Positions 42,341 through 50,150 of a stretch of DNA of 50,150 nucleotides are shown here, piece after piece (positions within the stretch are counted from its first letter, which is position 1; each line of letters opens with the position of its first letter). Source of the DNA: Syntrophobacterales bacterium Delta_02 (GTDB taxonomy: Bacteria > Desulfobacterota > Syntrophorhabdia > Syntrophorhabdales > Syntrophorhabdaceae); contig LVAA01000040.1 of NCBI GenBank assembly GCA_001603955.1, positions 1 to 50,150 of the forward strand, written 5' to 3'. The notes under the pieces are model-generated. The model did no database searches. It was not told the origin of the DNA and was given only the letters and a program-made list of their open reading frames with translations. The translations under genes and the position numbers were made by a program.

Positions 42341-43240
42341 TTAGTCAGTAACAGCTGTTTCATGGGCTTCAGGTGTGTGTTGAGAAACCCATTCTTCGAT
42401 TAACCGAACAATTCTGTGTATTGGCTCAACCCGGATGAGTCGCTCATTGCTATCCCAACTTCGTTGAATTCCACAAAGTCGATAGACAATACCTCTGTTC
42501 GGATCTCGTTCAATCGAGAACAATGGGCCACCACTCATTCCGCTGACACTCTGAGGCTGTTCGTTACTATCAAGGAAAGGTAATACTTCCCCATAAATAG
42601 CCTCGGGGTCATCCCAGAAGTGGTTGAAAGGGTCATGGCCTCTATATGCTATCTTTCTTACGGGAAGGCAAGCGCAACGAGCGTGCAAGGACCGAAACAC
42701 GCTGCTATCTCCAGTCTCCGCGCTCTCGATCTGACAGTACTCTTCTGGATATCCCAGTAGATAGTATCCGTCCGAGTTCTCAGTACCAACACCTCGCCAA
42801 ATCTCTTCATTCATGATCTGGACATTGTTGTTTGTCAATAGCAGTCGAGCATTGAGTTCCGTCACCAGGCATGCTCCAAAATCGATATCTTGACTGTAAT
42901 ATGAAAACATGGGAACAGTGCCTATGCTAACGGGGATATTCGCGGCTCCGCCGATCTGGTACCTATCAAGCCAACGAGCTTGCAGAACTTCTATCTGGGG
43001 GTTTCTTACGATCTGCCTCATTTCTTCAATAACGTGCCCAGCGGTTATCCAGAACAACAATCTCTCATAGTAAAGCAAAAGACCGGTATACAGCGGGTGT
43101 TGTGTCTGATTGTTGCCACGAATCACAACAAAAAGCGGCAATAAGTGCCTTGAGAACCATTCCGATAATCTCTGACTCACGGCAGTGAATTGCCACCAAT
43201 CATCGGGCAAATCCATCATCTTCTTAATATCTTCACTCAT
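42341..43240 (-). CDS. Trypsin-like serine protease domain protein
   Basis: A 299-residue protein with a chymotrypsin-fold protease triad: ITAGHV (His), DFGACLV (Asp), and SGMSGGPL (Ser). No signal peptide is present, so it is intracellular. Trypsin-like proteases without signal peptides are often coupled to STAND NTPases in bacterial conflict systems. Here a PNP-STAND protein lies 742 bases away on the same strand upstream. No strong ribosome site is seen at ATG 43240. Lower GC than the core operons. Function as an effector is inference. Confidence 0.75.
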   Translation of the reverse strand: MSEDIKKMMDLPDDWWQFTAVSQRLSEWFSRHLLPLFVVIRGNNQTQHPLYTGLLLYYERLLFWITAGHVIEEMRQIVRNPQIEVLQARWLDRYQIGGAANIPVSIGTVPMFSYYSQDIDFGACLVTELNARLLLTNNNVQIMNEEIWRGVGTENSDGYYLLGYPEEYCQIESAETGDSSVFRSLHARCACLPVRKIAYRGHDPFNHFWDDPEAIYGEVLPFLDSNEQPQSVSGMSGGPLFSIERDPNRGIVYRLCGIQRSWDSNERLIRVEPIHRIVRLIEEWVSQHTPEAHETAVTD

Positions 43241-43533
43241 CTTGGGTACTTTCTATAGTATACCGGCTTTAGACTGAAATAGCCAGAGCACAGGCGATGT
43301 GAAGGGTGGGACAAAGGACAAAACTAGCCATCTGTTGTTGACCCTTCCGCGTTGCCACAATGCCACTTTAGTTCCGACTCTTCAGATACTGGCGGGTGCC
43401 AACTCTTTCCTTCCGGTCCATCTGGTCCGTTATCTTGAGCAGGGTCTTCATTTCAGACTCTTGTGAAATTTCCTTGGCCCTTGTCTTGTTACCCACCGTC
43501 CCGAAGGACCATGACCCCAGGGAGATGCCAGGC

Positions 43534-43752
43534 TTATTCTCTCACAAAGGGCGTATCATCCCTGAGCATCCAATAGATGATCTTCAGCGTCTCCCGGACC
43601 ACGGCGACTCTGGCGGTGTTCTTCCCGTGCGTACGGGTGATGCGCGTAAACATCGCTTCCAGCCTCTCCGAGATCTTCGCGAAGTTGGCAGAAACTTTCG
43701 GGGCACCCTTTGCATTTTCACTTTCTCGATGGAGAGCATAGAACCTCACCAC
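43534..43752 (-). pseudogene. IS110-family transposase C-terminal relic
   Basis: A 72-codon fragment (FAKISERLEAMFTRITRTHGKN, then VAVVRETLKIIYWMLRDDTPF) matches the C-terminal end of IS110-type transposases. The N-terminal catalytic DEDD part is missing, so it is a dead remnant. It lies in the 742-base gap between the protease and STAND genes; the rest of the gap, 43241-43533 and 43753-43982, has no gene. Confidence 0.65.
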
Positions 43753-43854
43753 CCGAAGCTATCGCGGTTGGCTTTGCAGTGGAACGGGCAAAAGCTGGCC
43801 CGAGGGAGTAAGTGAAGTCTCCCGTAAACATCCACGGAATCCCAGAAAACGTTA

Positions 43855-43882
43855 GAATGTGAAAATGTGAAGGGTGTCCCCT
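43855..43882 (+). repeat. IS110-relic repeat, copy 3
   Basis: GAATGTGAAAATGTGAAGGG (then TGTCCC) repeats 40704-40731 with four mismatches. It flanks the protease region on the right side. Confidence 0.5.
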
Positions 43883-43982
43883 AGCTACCCCTCATACCCC
43901 TCACGTAGAAAATTGTTTCGATTGATAATGCTTTTTGTGGTCTAAGTCCATATGGAATAACCCCCTCGGAGGATTAGGTCTA

Positions 43983-46900
43983 CTATCGATGTCGACCACG
44001 AGGCCGATGCCGCCGGGCAAGTCGCTGCCGGGCAGCTGTCCGTATCGGGCCAAAACGCCCATCGATCTCAGCAAGAGTCTCTCGTGCTCCATACGCATCC
44101 ATTTCGATCATTGCCTCGAAGATTGTAACGCCGGATTGTCGCGATGTTCCGCCTAGGCGATGAAGCGTAAGCGCGAGGTCTGTGAGTTGCGGAGCAGCCA
44201 TGCTTGTTCCGGTCCGTATGTCTCCGAGTTCACCCCGCCAAGCAGCAATGAGCTTCTCAGCAATGGTTGCGACAAGCTCCGGCTCGTGAGGCAGCAGCGA
44301 CTGAAGACGTTCCACCACAAAATTGGGCGGTGCCGCAGACATATCGGTGCCAGCGTCCGCCAACGTACGAAGTAATTCCACTGTTGATGAGTCGGGTGTG
44401 AGTTCATCGGTCAACCTGAAGAAATCCATCACTGCAGCCACAAGCGCCTTAGTCGCACCCTTCAGCAAGGCGACGAGCGTCTCACCGGCACGCCGCCGTA
44501 GCGTTTCATCGGACCACATGTTCACAGCAGCATACGCCAAGCCGATCTTTGTATCGTCGGTGCCGGAGGCCATAATTTCGTCCCGCGCCTGCGTCCAATC
44601 GGTCTTCTCCTTCACCATTGCTACCAAGCCGACTAGTTCGCCATAGGCACGCTGCAAAAAGACTTGTTCTGACCTGTGCCAATCGCCGATGAGGTCGAAC
44701 ACAAGCTTGTCGTCCCAACGCTGGGCATAGGCGAGAAAGATAACTGCTTCTCGGGTCGAGAGGATTTCAGGAAAACGGGAAAACAACTTGCGGAGAAAGG
44801 TCGACACTATCTGCGGCGTTGAGCCCCCGGCATTGCCTAATCTATAAAGGAGCGCCTTCCATACGTTTGGATCGCGCTCGCGGGACAAATGATCATCGAG
44901 AATCGCGAAATAACGATCGCGACCTGTTTCCTTCCTATTTAGTAGGATTGAAGCGAGCGCCGAGAGTATGTTGTAATTACCACCTGGTAGGGCCACAACG
45001 CTGCTATGGTCCCAAAGAATACTTCCTTCTTTGATGTCCTCATCATTCGTTCTTGATTGGAGACCGTAATCTTGCTTAACTTCCTCCTCTGGCGATGCAG
45101 GAGAAAGACTCAACCACTCAACAAGTATGCCGATCACCTCATCACTGATGTTAGCCCTTCTGCCCCCGATCTTTTCGAGAGCACGTGCAGCAGAATCCCT
45201 AAATTCCTCAGTCTGAAATCCGCGCGCATAGAGATCGACAAATGCCTCGATGACGCCGCTATCATTCGGTGCATCTTCGGCCATCGCATCGAGCGCATAA
45301 CCAGCGGCTCGTTCCTGCTGACGCGGCTTGAACTGTCCCATGAGGCGGATTGCTCGACGGGGATCAGACCGCGCGAATTCAGCAAAGGCGCGAGACAACT
45401 GGATGTTGCCACCCTGCATCCAACGCGTTGGATGGTCCCAATTCGTGTTGTCAGGAATCTCGCGGAAGATCTTGAGGATGTCACGATCTTTCGCCTTGGT
45501 CATCGCTGCGGCTTCCATGGGCGAACCTATGGAGCCGCCTTGGATCTCACCTATCGAGCGGTCGAAACGGTCTCCCAACGCCCGTTGTTCGGTAGCCACC
45601 AATTCGCGTGTCTCTGGGGCCAGTCGTTCTACGCCTACGGCTTGAAGAAGGTCTTTTCTGGTCGCTCTAGCCATATTCGCGAACGTTCTGCGGAGTTCAG
45701 GGTCTTGGAGAATATGCTCAGGAACTGGGGGGTGATAGCCGAGAACCGCTTTTTCAAACCGACTAATTTCCTCATCCGACCAACATGAAGCACATGCTCG
45801 GATAAGATCGACCGTTGTCTGCCGATGTCCACGATTTGTGCCCAAATGGAATCGGCGCGGATCGAGAAGAATCCATTCGAGAGCTTTCGACGCCAACTGC
45901 TTTGCCGCGATTTGGTACCCGCGCGCGATCAGTTGCTGGACAACTAATATTTCAAAGCTTGAATTCTCATCGGCCCACTTGGAAAACTCGTCCGGCGTTT
46001 TTTTCGCGTACTCCTCGACAGCGATTTGAAGCGCGCTCATGATGGGTTTTTCCCGCGACGCCGATCCTCCTTCCGAGGGAGACGATTCGATCTCGATATA
46101 GTATTGGCTTTGGTACGTATACTTGACGTCATGACTTCCTGAGCGCGCGAGTATCTCTGAGAATACCGAGAGGTACCAATGCCAGAGGTAATCGAGAAAG
46201 GTCTTGGGAAAAGCTTCTGCTAGCGACGGAAGACCGTCCCATTCCATCGTATCTACTAGATGGTCAAATTCCTTCGATCGACTATGTTCAAGGTACCAAG
46301 AATGCTTCTCGTCCTCGGTGCCGTTCGCCGGAAATGGTGGTGGCTCAGGCTGGCGTTTCGCCTGAACAAGGAGGAAGTCAAGCTTAGCCAGAACGAGACG
46401 GATTGCGACCTCAGGTTGTTCTACCGCAACAGCCATCGCGGTGTTGTCTACCTGCCAAGTTGAGATTGGGCTACGCTTGAGGATGGTGACCGCAATCTCT
46501 TCAACTTCGTTAGTCCAGAAAGAGCATTCGTGTACCGCCATCCACGAGTGGTTGTCCCTCTCCGGATAGGGCAGCCAGCGTTCCTTGATGAGCCGAATGA
46601 CACGATCGCTATCCGTCTTCCAGTTCAGCGCTAGGATTCGCAATGCCTGGCCCGCTTCGGCATCGGTACCGGACATCGCATCTCGTATGGCGGTGGAAGA
46701 GAAAGGAACGAACCATCCCGGGCTGTTACCTATCGCCGTGAGTCCGAATATGCGGAGCTCAGGTGTATTCAGCACCTCGGCCATACACATCTTTTCGAAT
46801 TCGATCGGCTCGTTCACTTGGCCAAGAAATTCAATCAGAAGAAGGCGAAGATGACGTCGGAGGTCTGTCGTCTTCCAAATCTCTAGGAATTCTCGCTCGT

Positions 46901-49154
46901 AGGATCTGGCTTCGGCCCCACGCAAGTAGTTCATTGCTGACCAAACCTTTGCCCGTATGAACAATGAGTCTTGACGCTCTATAACGTATGTTGAAAGCAG
47001 ACCTGTGTTTCCAATGAACGTTCTGGCTAGGATGTAGTCAAAAATCGTCTGGTGACTAAAAGCGACGCTAAGGTTGTTTTCCGACCGAACAATGAACCCC
47101 AATGCTTCAAGTCGTTTAAGGACATTGAGACGATCATCGAAACGCGAGGCCGCGAGCCAAAGAACCTCCTCCTCCGCCATACTTCCGGCCAAGTCTGAGG
47201 CAAGCGCGATAAGGCTCACGTTATCGTCGGCGGATGCAATCCGGTCTTGCCAAAGCTCTTCCAACATGGCCTGATAAGTGGTTAAGGGTTCACTCCGACC
47301 TGCACGTACAAGAGCAATGAATGTCTTCAGAGCCTGCGGCATACGCACTACATCTCGTGCCTTCTCAGGCCACCTATCAGTGTCGATTCCAACCTCAGCG
47401 AGCTGTTCTTTGACTTCATGCCATGGCGGAAGTGCCAGCATCACTCCCTCAGCTTCGACTGCTCGCAGTCGCACATCGTGATTGAATTCAAAGGCACGCG
47501 CAGAAAGCAAGACGTGAACGTTAGGAACTCCGCCGATGCGACGAACCAGGTTGAGGAGGACGTTCAATCGTCCGCTTCGGAGGTCGAGTTGGCTCGCGAG
47601 AGCATCCAGTTGATCAATGAAGACGAAGACTGGCTGCAGTGATGCAAGTTGGAAGATGAGTTCGCTGGGCAGGGCCGGCAGTTGCAGTTCGCGTTGCAGG
47701 TCGGGCTCGGTTCGGACGTCCGTTGAGAGGAGGTCCGCCTTCAAAGCGAGGACAGTAGCACCCTGACCCAGTAGGTCAGAGGCAATTTTAGAAAGTAGGG
47801 CCGATTTACCCGAACCAGGTTCCCCCAGCAGCACCGTAGAGCTTGTCTCAAGCTGAAAACGGGTCTCGATGTTGTCCCGCTCGGGCCGCTCCATCCACCT
47901 GCCGTTCGGAAGCGTCTTTTCCCAAGCGAGAAGACCTGCTGAAGCAGCGGCTAGCGCCTCTTTGGCGTTCTCTGCTTCGTGGACCAGTTCTAATGGTGTC
48001 GCACAAAGAAGGATGACTCCGCTATCCGCCACAGCTTTCCGAAGCTTCACCAAGTCCATGACTGCGAAATCGCTTTCGCGAACGCTCATCACGAGTCGAA
48101 TAGACCCGAATATAATGTCAAGCAGGATCAGCTTCTCGTCATCGAACGCCTGCTTGAGGCGTTCGATGACGGACTGCACCTTCTCTTCGGGCCATTCCTC
48201 CTTCGAGCCCTCGAAGTCGAAAACAACTGCCATCCTACGCTCTTGAAGGGGTTGAGATCCTGCCGTTTCCGCGACCGCCGACTCCTGGGTTTCGCCAACC
48301 ACCACGGGGCCTTCCGTTTTTGGGTAGTTGCTTAGAAATGAAAGAAGGCTGAACGCGAACGCTGCAGCATGAGCAGCCGCAATAGGCTGATGTTGCTCGT
48401 CATTTACATGATCCTTGCCAGCACACATGTCGGAAACGCCACGCACGATGATGGCTGGAGCGTTCTCGTAACGTGCAGCGTTCATCACGCCCCAACCTTC
48501 CATATCTACAGCACCGGCATCGTTGAAGTGGTAACGAAGAAATGCATATCGAGGCGACTTGTCACCAGCGACAACCTCTTCGCCGGAAACGATGCCCTTG
48601 ATGAAGGCTGAAGGCGGAAATTGGCAGGGATAATCAGCCTTGTTTGGCAGACTCATGCTGACCGGAGCCCGTATCAGATCTATCCATTCACCCCGATAAA
48701 TGAGGAACTTGGCAGCGTTTAGAAGCTCTGGTGCGGGGTCCAAACCGTGTGGCCTGGGGAGCATTTCCGTATCTTCGACCTTCGCAGAGTGGCCGTTATA
48801 AACGTAGTCGCCAACAACGACACTGCCGATTGGAATGTCCTCCTTCAACGACCCGGCAACACCGACGAACATCGACACTTGAAAGCCCCCGAACTCTTGA
48901 AAAGCCCTGCTTGTGATAAGACCTGCATCGATATTCCCCGGAGGCGTAAGAACATGGATGACGAGCCAATCCCCGGCGGGATCAGAAAACCGGCTATACT
49001 CATATATTGAGCCCTTCTCGCCGCTGAGTGTCTCTGGATTGGTAAGGTGCGCCTGCACCGCGAGGCTTTCGTAGCGGACGGTCGTGATGATTAGTGCGCG
49101 CCGGGGGTGGATGCCAAACTCTTCTCTTACGTCCTTTGGGGTACGGAAGGCCAT
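43983..49154 (-). CDS. PNP-STAND NTPase-repeat protein, probable defence sensor
   Basis: A 1723-residue multidomain protein. Residues about 15-275 form a nucleoside phosphorylase/MTA-nucleosidase fold (FVGVAGSLKEDIPIGSVVVGDYV, AVDMEGWGVMNAARYENAPAIIVRGVSD) with the Glu219 and Asp242 catalytic-type residues. Residues about 300-390 are a linker domain. A STAND-type P-loop ATPase follows: Walker A GEPGSGKS (444-451), Walker B VFVFIDQLDAL (Asp514). The remaining 1000 residues are helical repeats, likely a ligand-sensing solenoid. Proteins of this layout are bacterial NLR-like sensors that trigger nucleotide depletion upon infection. ATG 49154 has AGGAG upstream. Its gene neighbours (protease, zinc ribbon, IS relic) fit a defence island. 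Confidence 0.87.
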   Translation of the reverse strand: MAFRTPKDVREEFGIHPRRALIITTVRYESLAVQAHLTNPETLSGEKGSIYEYSRFSDPAGDWLVIHVLTPPGNIDAGLITSRAFQEFGGFQVSMFVGVAGSLKEDIPIGSVVVGDYVYNGHSAKVEDTEMLPRPHGLDPAPELLNAAKFLIYRGEWIDLIRAPVSMSLPNKADYPCQFPPSAFIKGIVSGEEVVAGDKSPRYAFLRYHFNDAGAVDMEGWGVMNAARYENAPAIIVRGVSDMCAGKDHVNDEQHQPIAAAHAAAFAFSLLSFLSNYPKTEGPVVVGETQESAVAETAGSQPLQERRMAVVFDFEGSKEEWPEEKVQSVIERLKQAFDDEKLILLDIIFGSIRLVMSVRESDFAVMDLVKLRKAVADSGVILLCATPLELVHEAENAKEALAAASAGLLAWEKTLPNGRWMERPERDNIETRFQLETSSTVLLGEPGSGKSALLSKIASDLLGQGATVLALKADLLSTDVRTEPDLQRELQLPALPSELIFQLASLQPVFVFIDQLDALASQLDLRSGRLNVLLNLVRRIGGVPNVHVLLSARAFEFNHDVRLRAVEAEGVMLALPPWHEVKEQLAEVGIDTDRWPEKARDVVRMPQALKTFIALVRAGRSEPLTTYQAMLEELWQDRIASADDNVSLIALASDLAGSMAEEEVLWLAASRFDDRLNVLKRLEALGFIVRSENNLSVAFSHQTIFDYILARTFIGNTGLLSTYVIERQDSLFIRAKVWSAMNYLRGAEARSYEREFLEIWKTTDLRRHLRLLLIEFLGQVNEPIEFEKMCMAEVLNTPELRIFGLTAIGNSPGWFVPFSSTAIRDAMSGTDAEAGQALRILALNWKTDSDRVIRLIKERWLPYPERDNHSWMAVHECSFWTNEVEEIAVTILKRSPISTWQVDNTAMAVAVEQPEVAIRLVLAKLDFLLVQAKRQPEPPPFPANGTEDEKHSWYLEHSRSKEFDHLVDTMEWDGLPSLAEAFPKTFLDYLWHWYLSVFSEILARSGSHDVKYTYQSQYYIEIESSPSEGGSASREKPIMSALQIAVEEYAKKTPDEFSKWADENSSFEILVVQQLIARGYQIAAKQLASKALEWILLDPRRFHLGTNRGHRQTTVDLIRACASCWSDEEISRFEKAVLGYHPPVPEHILQDPELRRTFANMARATRKDLLQAVGVERLAPETRELVATEQRALGDRFDRSIGEIQGGSIGSPMEAAAMTKAKDRDILKIFREIPDNTNWDHPTRWMQGGNIQLSRAFAEFARSDPRRAIRLMGQFKPRQQERAAGYALDAMAEDAPNDSGVIEAFVDLYARGFQTEEFRDSAARALEKIGGRRANISDEVIGILVEWLSLSPASPEEEVKQDYGLQSRTNDEDIKEGSILWDHSSVVALPGGNYNILSALASILLNRKETGRDRYFAILDDHLSRERDPNVWKALLYRLGNAGGSTPQIVSTFLRKLFSRFPEILSTREAVIFLAYAQRWDDKLVFDLIGDWHRSEQVFLQRAYGELVGLVAMVKEKTDWTQARDEIMASGTDDTKIGLAYAAVNMWSDETLRRRAGETLVALLKGATKALVAAVMDFFRLTDELTPDSSTVELLRTLADAGTDMSAAPPNFVVERLQSLLPHEPELVATIAEKLIAAWRGELGDIRTGTSMAAPQLTDLALTLHRLGGTSRQSGVTIFEAMIEMDAYGARETLAEIDGRFGPIRTAARQRLARRHRPRGRHR

Positions 49155-49376
49155 TTTCTCCTACTGTGTCGGGTCGAGCATATTTGTGAGTCGGGATTAC
49201 GGTTGTCGGACTTGACGCGAAACTCTCCGCTAGCGCCTTATAACTCCTTTTTTCTTTCAATTACCTGTCTATTCTCATTCTATGCTCCGAGTTATGCATG
49301 GTCAAGGGAAAGTTTCGTGTGAGCAACGGTTACGTGTGCAAGAAGAAGGCGAAGGTGAAACTCCCTTTCGTGTTAT

Positions 49377-49581
49377 GGGGAATTGGGGTCCAATCTTTGT
49401 CTTTGACAAATCTATGGAGCAAGGGGGACGTCCCCAAGAAACCAAGAAACTCATCTGATAAGCTTCAACCCCTTCTTCTCTGCAATCCGTCTCCCCCTCT
49501 CTACGGCAAGGCCTATAGCCTGTCCGGAGATTGAGAAACGCGGGGGAATTGGGGTCACATCTTCATCCTTGACAAATCTAT
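49377..49581 (+). repeat. Direct repeat pair
   Basis: GGGGAATTGGGGTC and TTGACAAATCTAT occur at the same spacing at 49377-49415 and 49543-49581, 166 bases apart. The type is seen beside REP-associated transposase relics in related genomes (recollection, not checked). Confidence 0.6.
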
Positions 49582-49777
49582 TTACCTGTTGGTCACACAT
49601 CAGTGAGAATTCAAGAATAATGAAGGACACCGCGATCCCTCCGGTGAACGAGGAACGAGGGCAAGCCAGGAGTGTCTCTCCAGTTTTCTTGAAGCCTTCC
49701 TGAAGAGATCTATTTGCCGCCTTTGGGGGACCGAGAGAGGTGTTCCTTCTATTGAAAACGTCTATTCAACTCGCTGA

Positions 49778-50036
49778 GCGCGGGGCCCTGTCCCCGGGCA
49801 GCTGGTAGCGGAGAATCACGGGACCCGTTGCGGTTTCGGGGAGCGCGGACCGGGCACGGAAGTGCACGGGACCGATGCGCCTGACAGCACCGAGAAAGCA
49901 ATCACCAACAAGTTACGTTCGCGGACTACCAGCCTGCACCCCGTACTCACCCCTCTCCGCGACGAGCATCGAGCGAGCCGAAATCGCTTAACGGGTGTGA
50001 TCCGGAGCGTAGCTGTCCGGGGACAGGGTCCCGCGC
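49778..50036. mobile_element. 259-bp element with 26-bp inverted termini
   Basis: Arms 49778-49803 and 50011-50036 are inverted repeats with 24 of 26 positions matching; both contain CCTGTCCCCGG or its complement. No protein is encoded inside. It resembles a miniature transposable element, though a structured RNA is possible. Confidence 0.5.
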
Positions 50037-50101
50037 GGACCTCACGTGAAGCACCCAACCGGAAATGTCAAACAGGAGATTTGCACCCACTTGCGTATTC
50101 C

Positions 50102-50139
50102 GATCCAATCCGACCACCGGTTATGATTCAATCCGACCA
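50102..50139 (+). repeat. Paired 15-base repeats at window edge
   Basis: GATCCAATCCGACCA (50102-50116) and GATTCAATCCGACCA (50125-50139) are spaced by 23 bases. The pattern resembles the multiple terminal repeats of IS21-type elements that may continue beyond the window. Confidence 0.4.
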
Positions 50140-50150
50140 GGCAATATGAT

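Larger units (their letters stand above)
49155..50150. other. Repeat-rich non-coding end of the window
   Basis: No gene was recognised in the last 996 bases. The region contains the STAND gene promoter area, two copies of a 39-base repeat (49377-49415 and 49543-49581), an inverted-terminus element at 49778-50036, and two 15-base repeats at 50102-50139 that resemble insertion-sequence ends. Confidence 0.6.

Noticed and set aside
1-50150. tRNA or rRNA genes
   Set aside because: I saw no cloverleaf or rRNA-like sequence; short RNAs could still be missed without a covariance search.

Overview
The window is GC-rich chromosomal DNA from a Gram-negative bacterium. The evidence is Shine-Dalgarno-led genes in tight operons, a PhoB/PhoR pair, GlmM, a Mur-ligase protein and an L,D-transpeptidase domain. 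The gene mix (AlaA-type aminotransferase, ModE-controlled molybdate uptake, EAL/GGDEF and HD-GYP proteins, deacetylase-like and hydantoinase-like genes, WD40 proteins) suggests a Desulfobacterota/deltaproteobacterial anaerobe. That placement is inference; there is no rRNA or other marker gene.

Layout. 1-6.3 kb (minus strand): a cut EAL-CBS-GGDEF protein, a small glycogen-binding-like protein, an unknown protein, PhoR/PhoB and an HD-GYP protein. 6.4-7.7 kb: two ModE-type DNA-binding proteins, divergently placed around a double ModE operator. 7.7-9.7 kb: an L,D-transpeptidase fused to a Mur ligase. 9.8-12.7 kb: AlaA, a membrane acyltransferase and two small secreted proteins. 13.4-20.1 kb (minus): an operon of a beta-helix GlmU-like protein, GlmM, an HTH-nucleotidyltransferase, a hydantoinase/oxoprolinase and a histone-deacetylase-family protein.

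20.2-24.8 kb (plus): a complete lasso-peptide locus in the order ABC exporter, fused RRE/B2 protease, lasso cyclase, then a 56-residue precursor. The precursor has the Pro-x-Leu-x3-Gly-x5-Thr-x-Gly leader signature and a predicted 8-residue Gly1-Asp8 ring. A hairpin separates it from a radical SAM/SPASM gene and a two-domain Cys-cluster/GT9-like gene (24.9-27.5 kb). 27.5-30.3 kb (minus): a molybdate operon (di-TOBE protein, ModC, ModA, ModB) with a ModE box at its promoter.

30.4-40.6 kb (plus): an unusual gene set that I cannot match to a named system: a single-pass membrane protein, two paralogous WD40 proteins, a small acidic protein, a protein with a J-domain-like HPD segment, a double-AAA+ Clp-like ATPase with altered pore loops, and a 55-residue zinc-ribbon protein. 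An upstream element is repeated at both halves of this locus, and an internally deleted copy of the membrane-protein gene lies inside it.

40.6-50.15 kb: a lower-GC accessory region with a zinc-ribbon unknown, a trypsin-like protease, an IS110 relic and a 1723-residue PNP-STAND NTPase-repeat protein. It ends in about 1 kb of repeat-rich non-coding DNA, including a 259-bp element with 26-bp inverted termini. This region looks like a defence island acquired by transfer.
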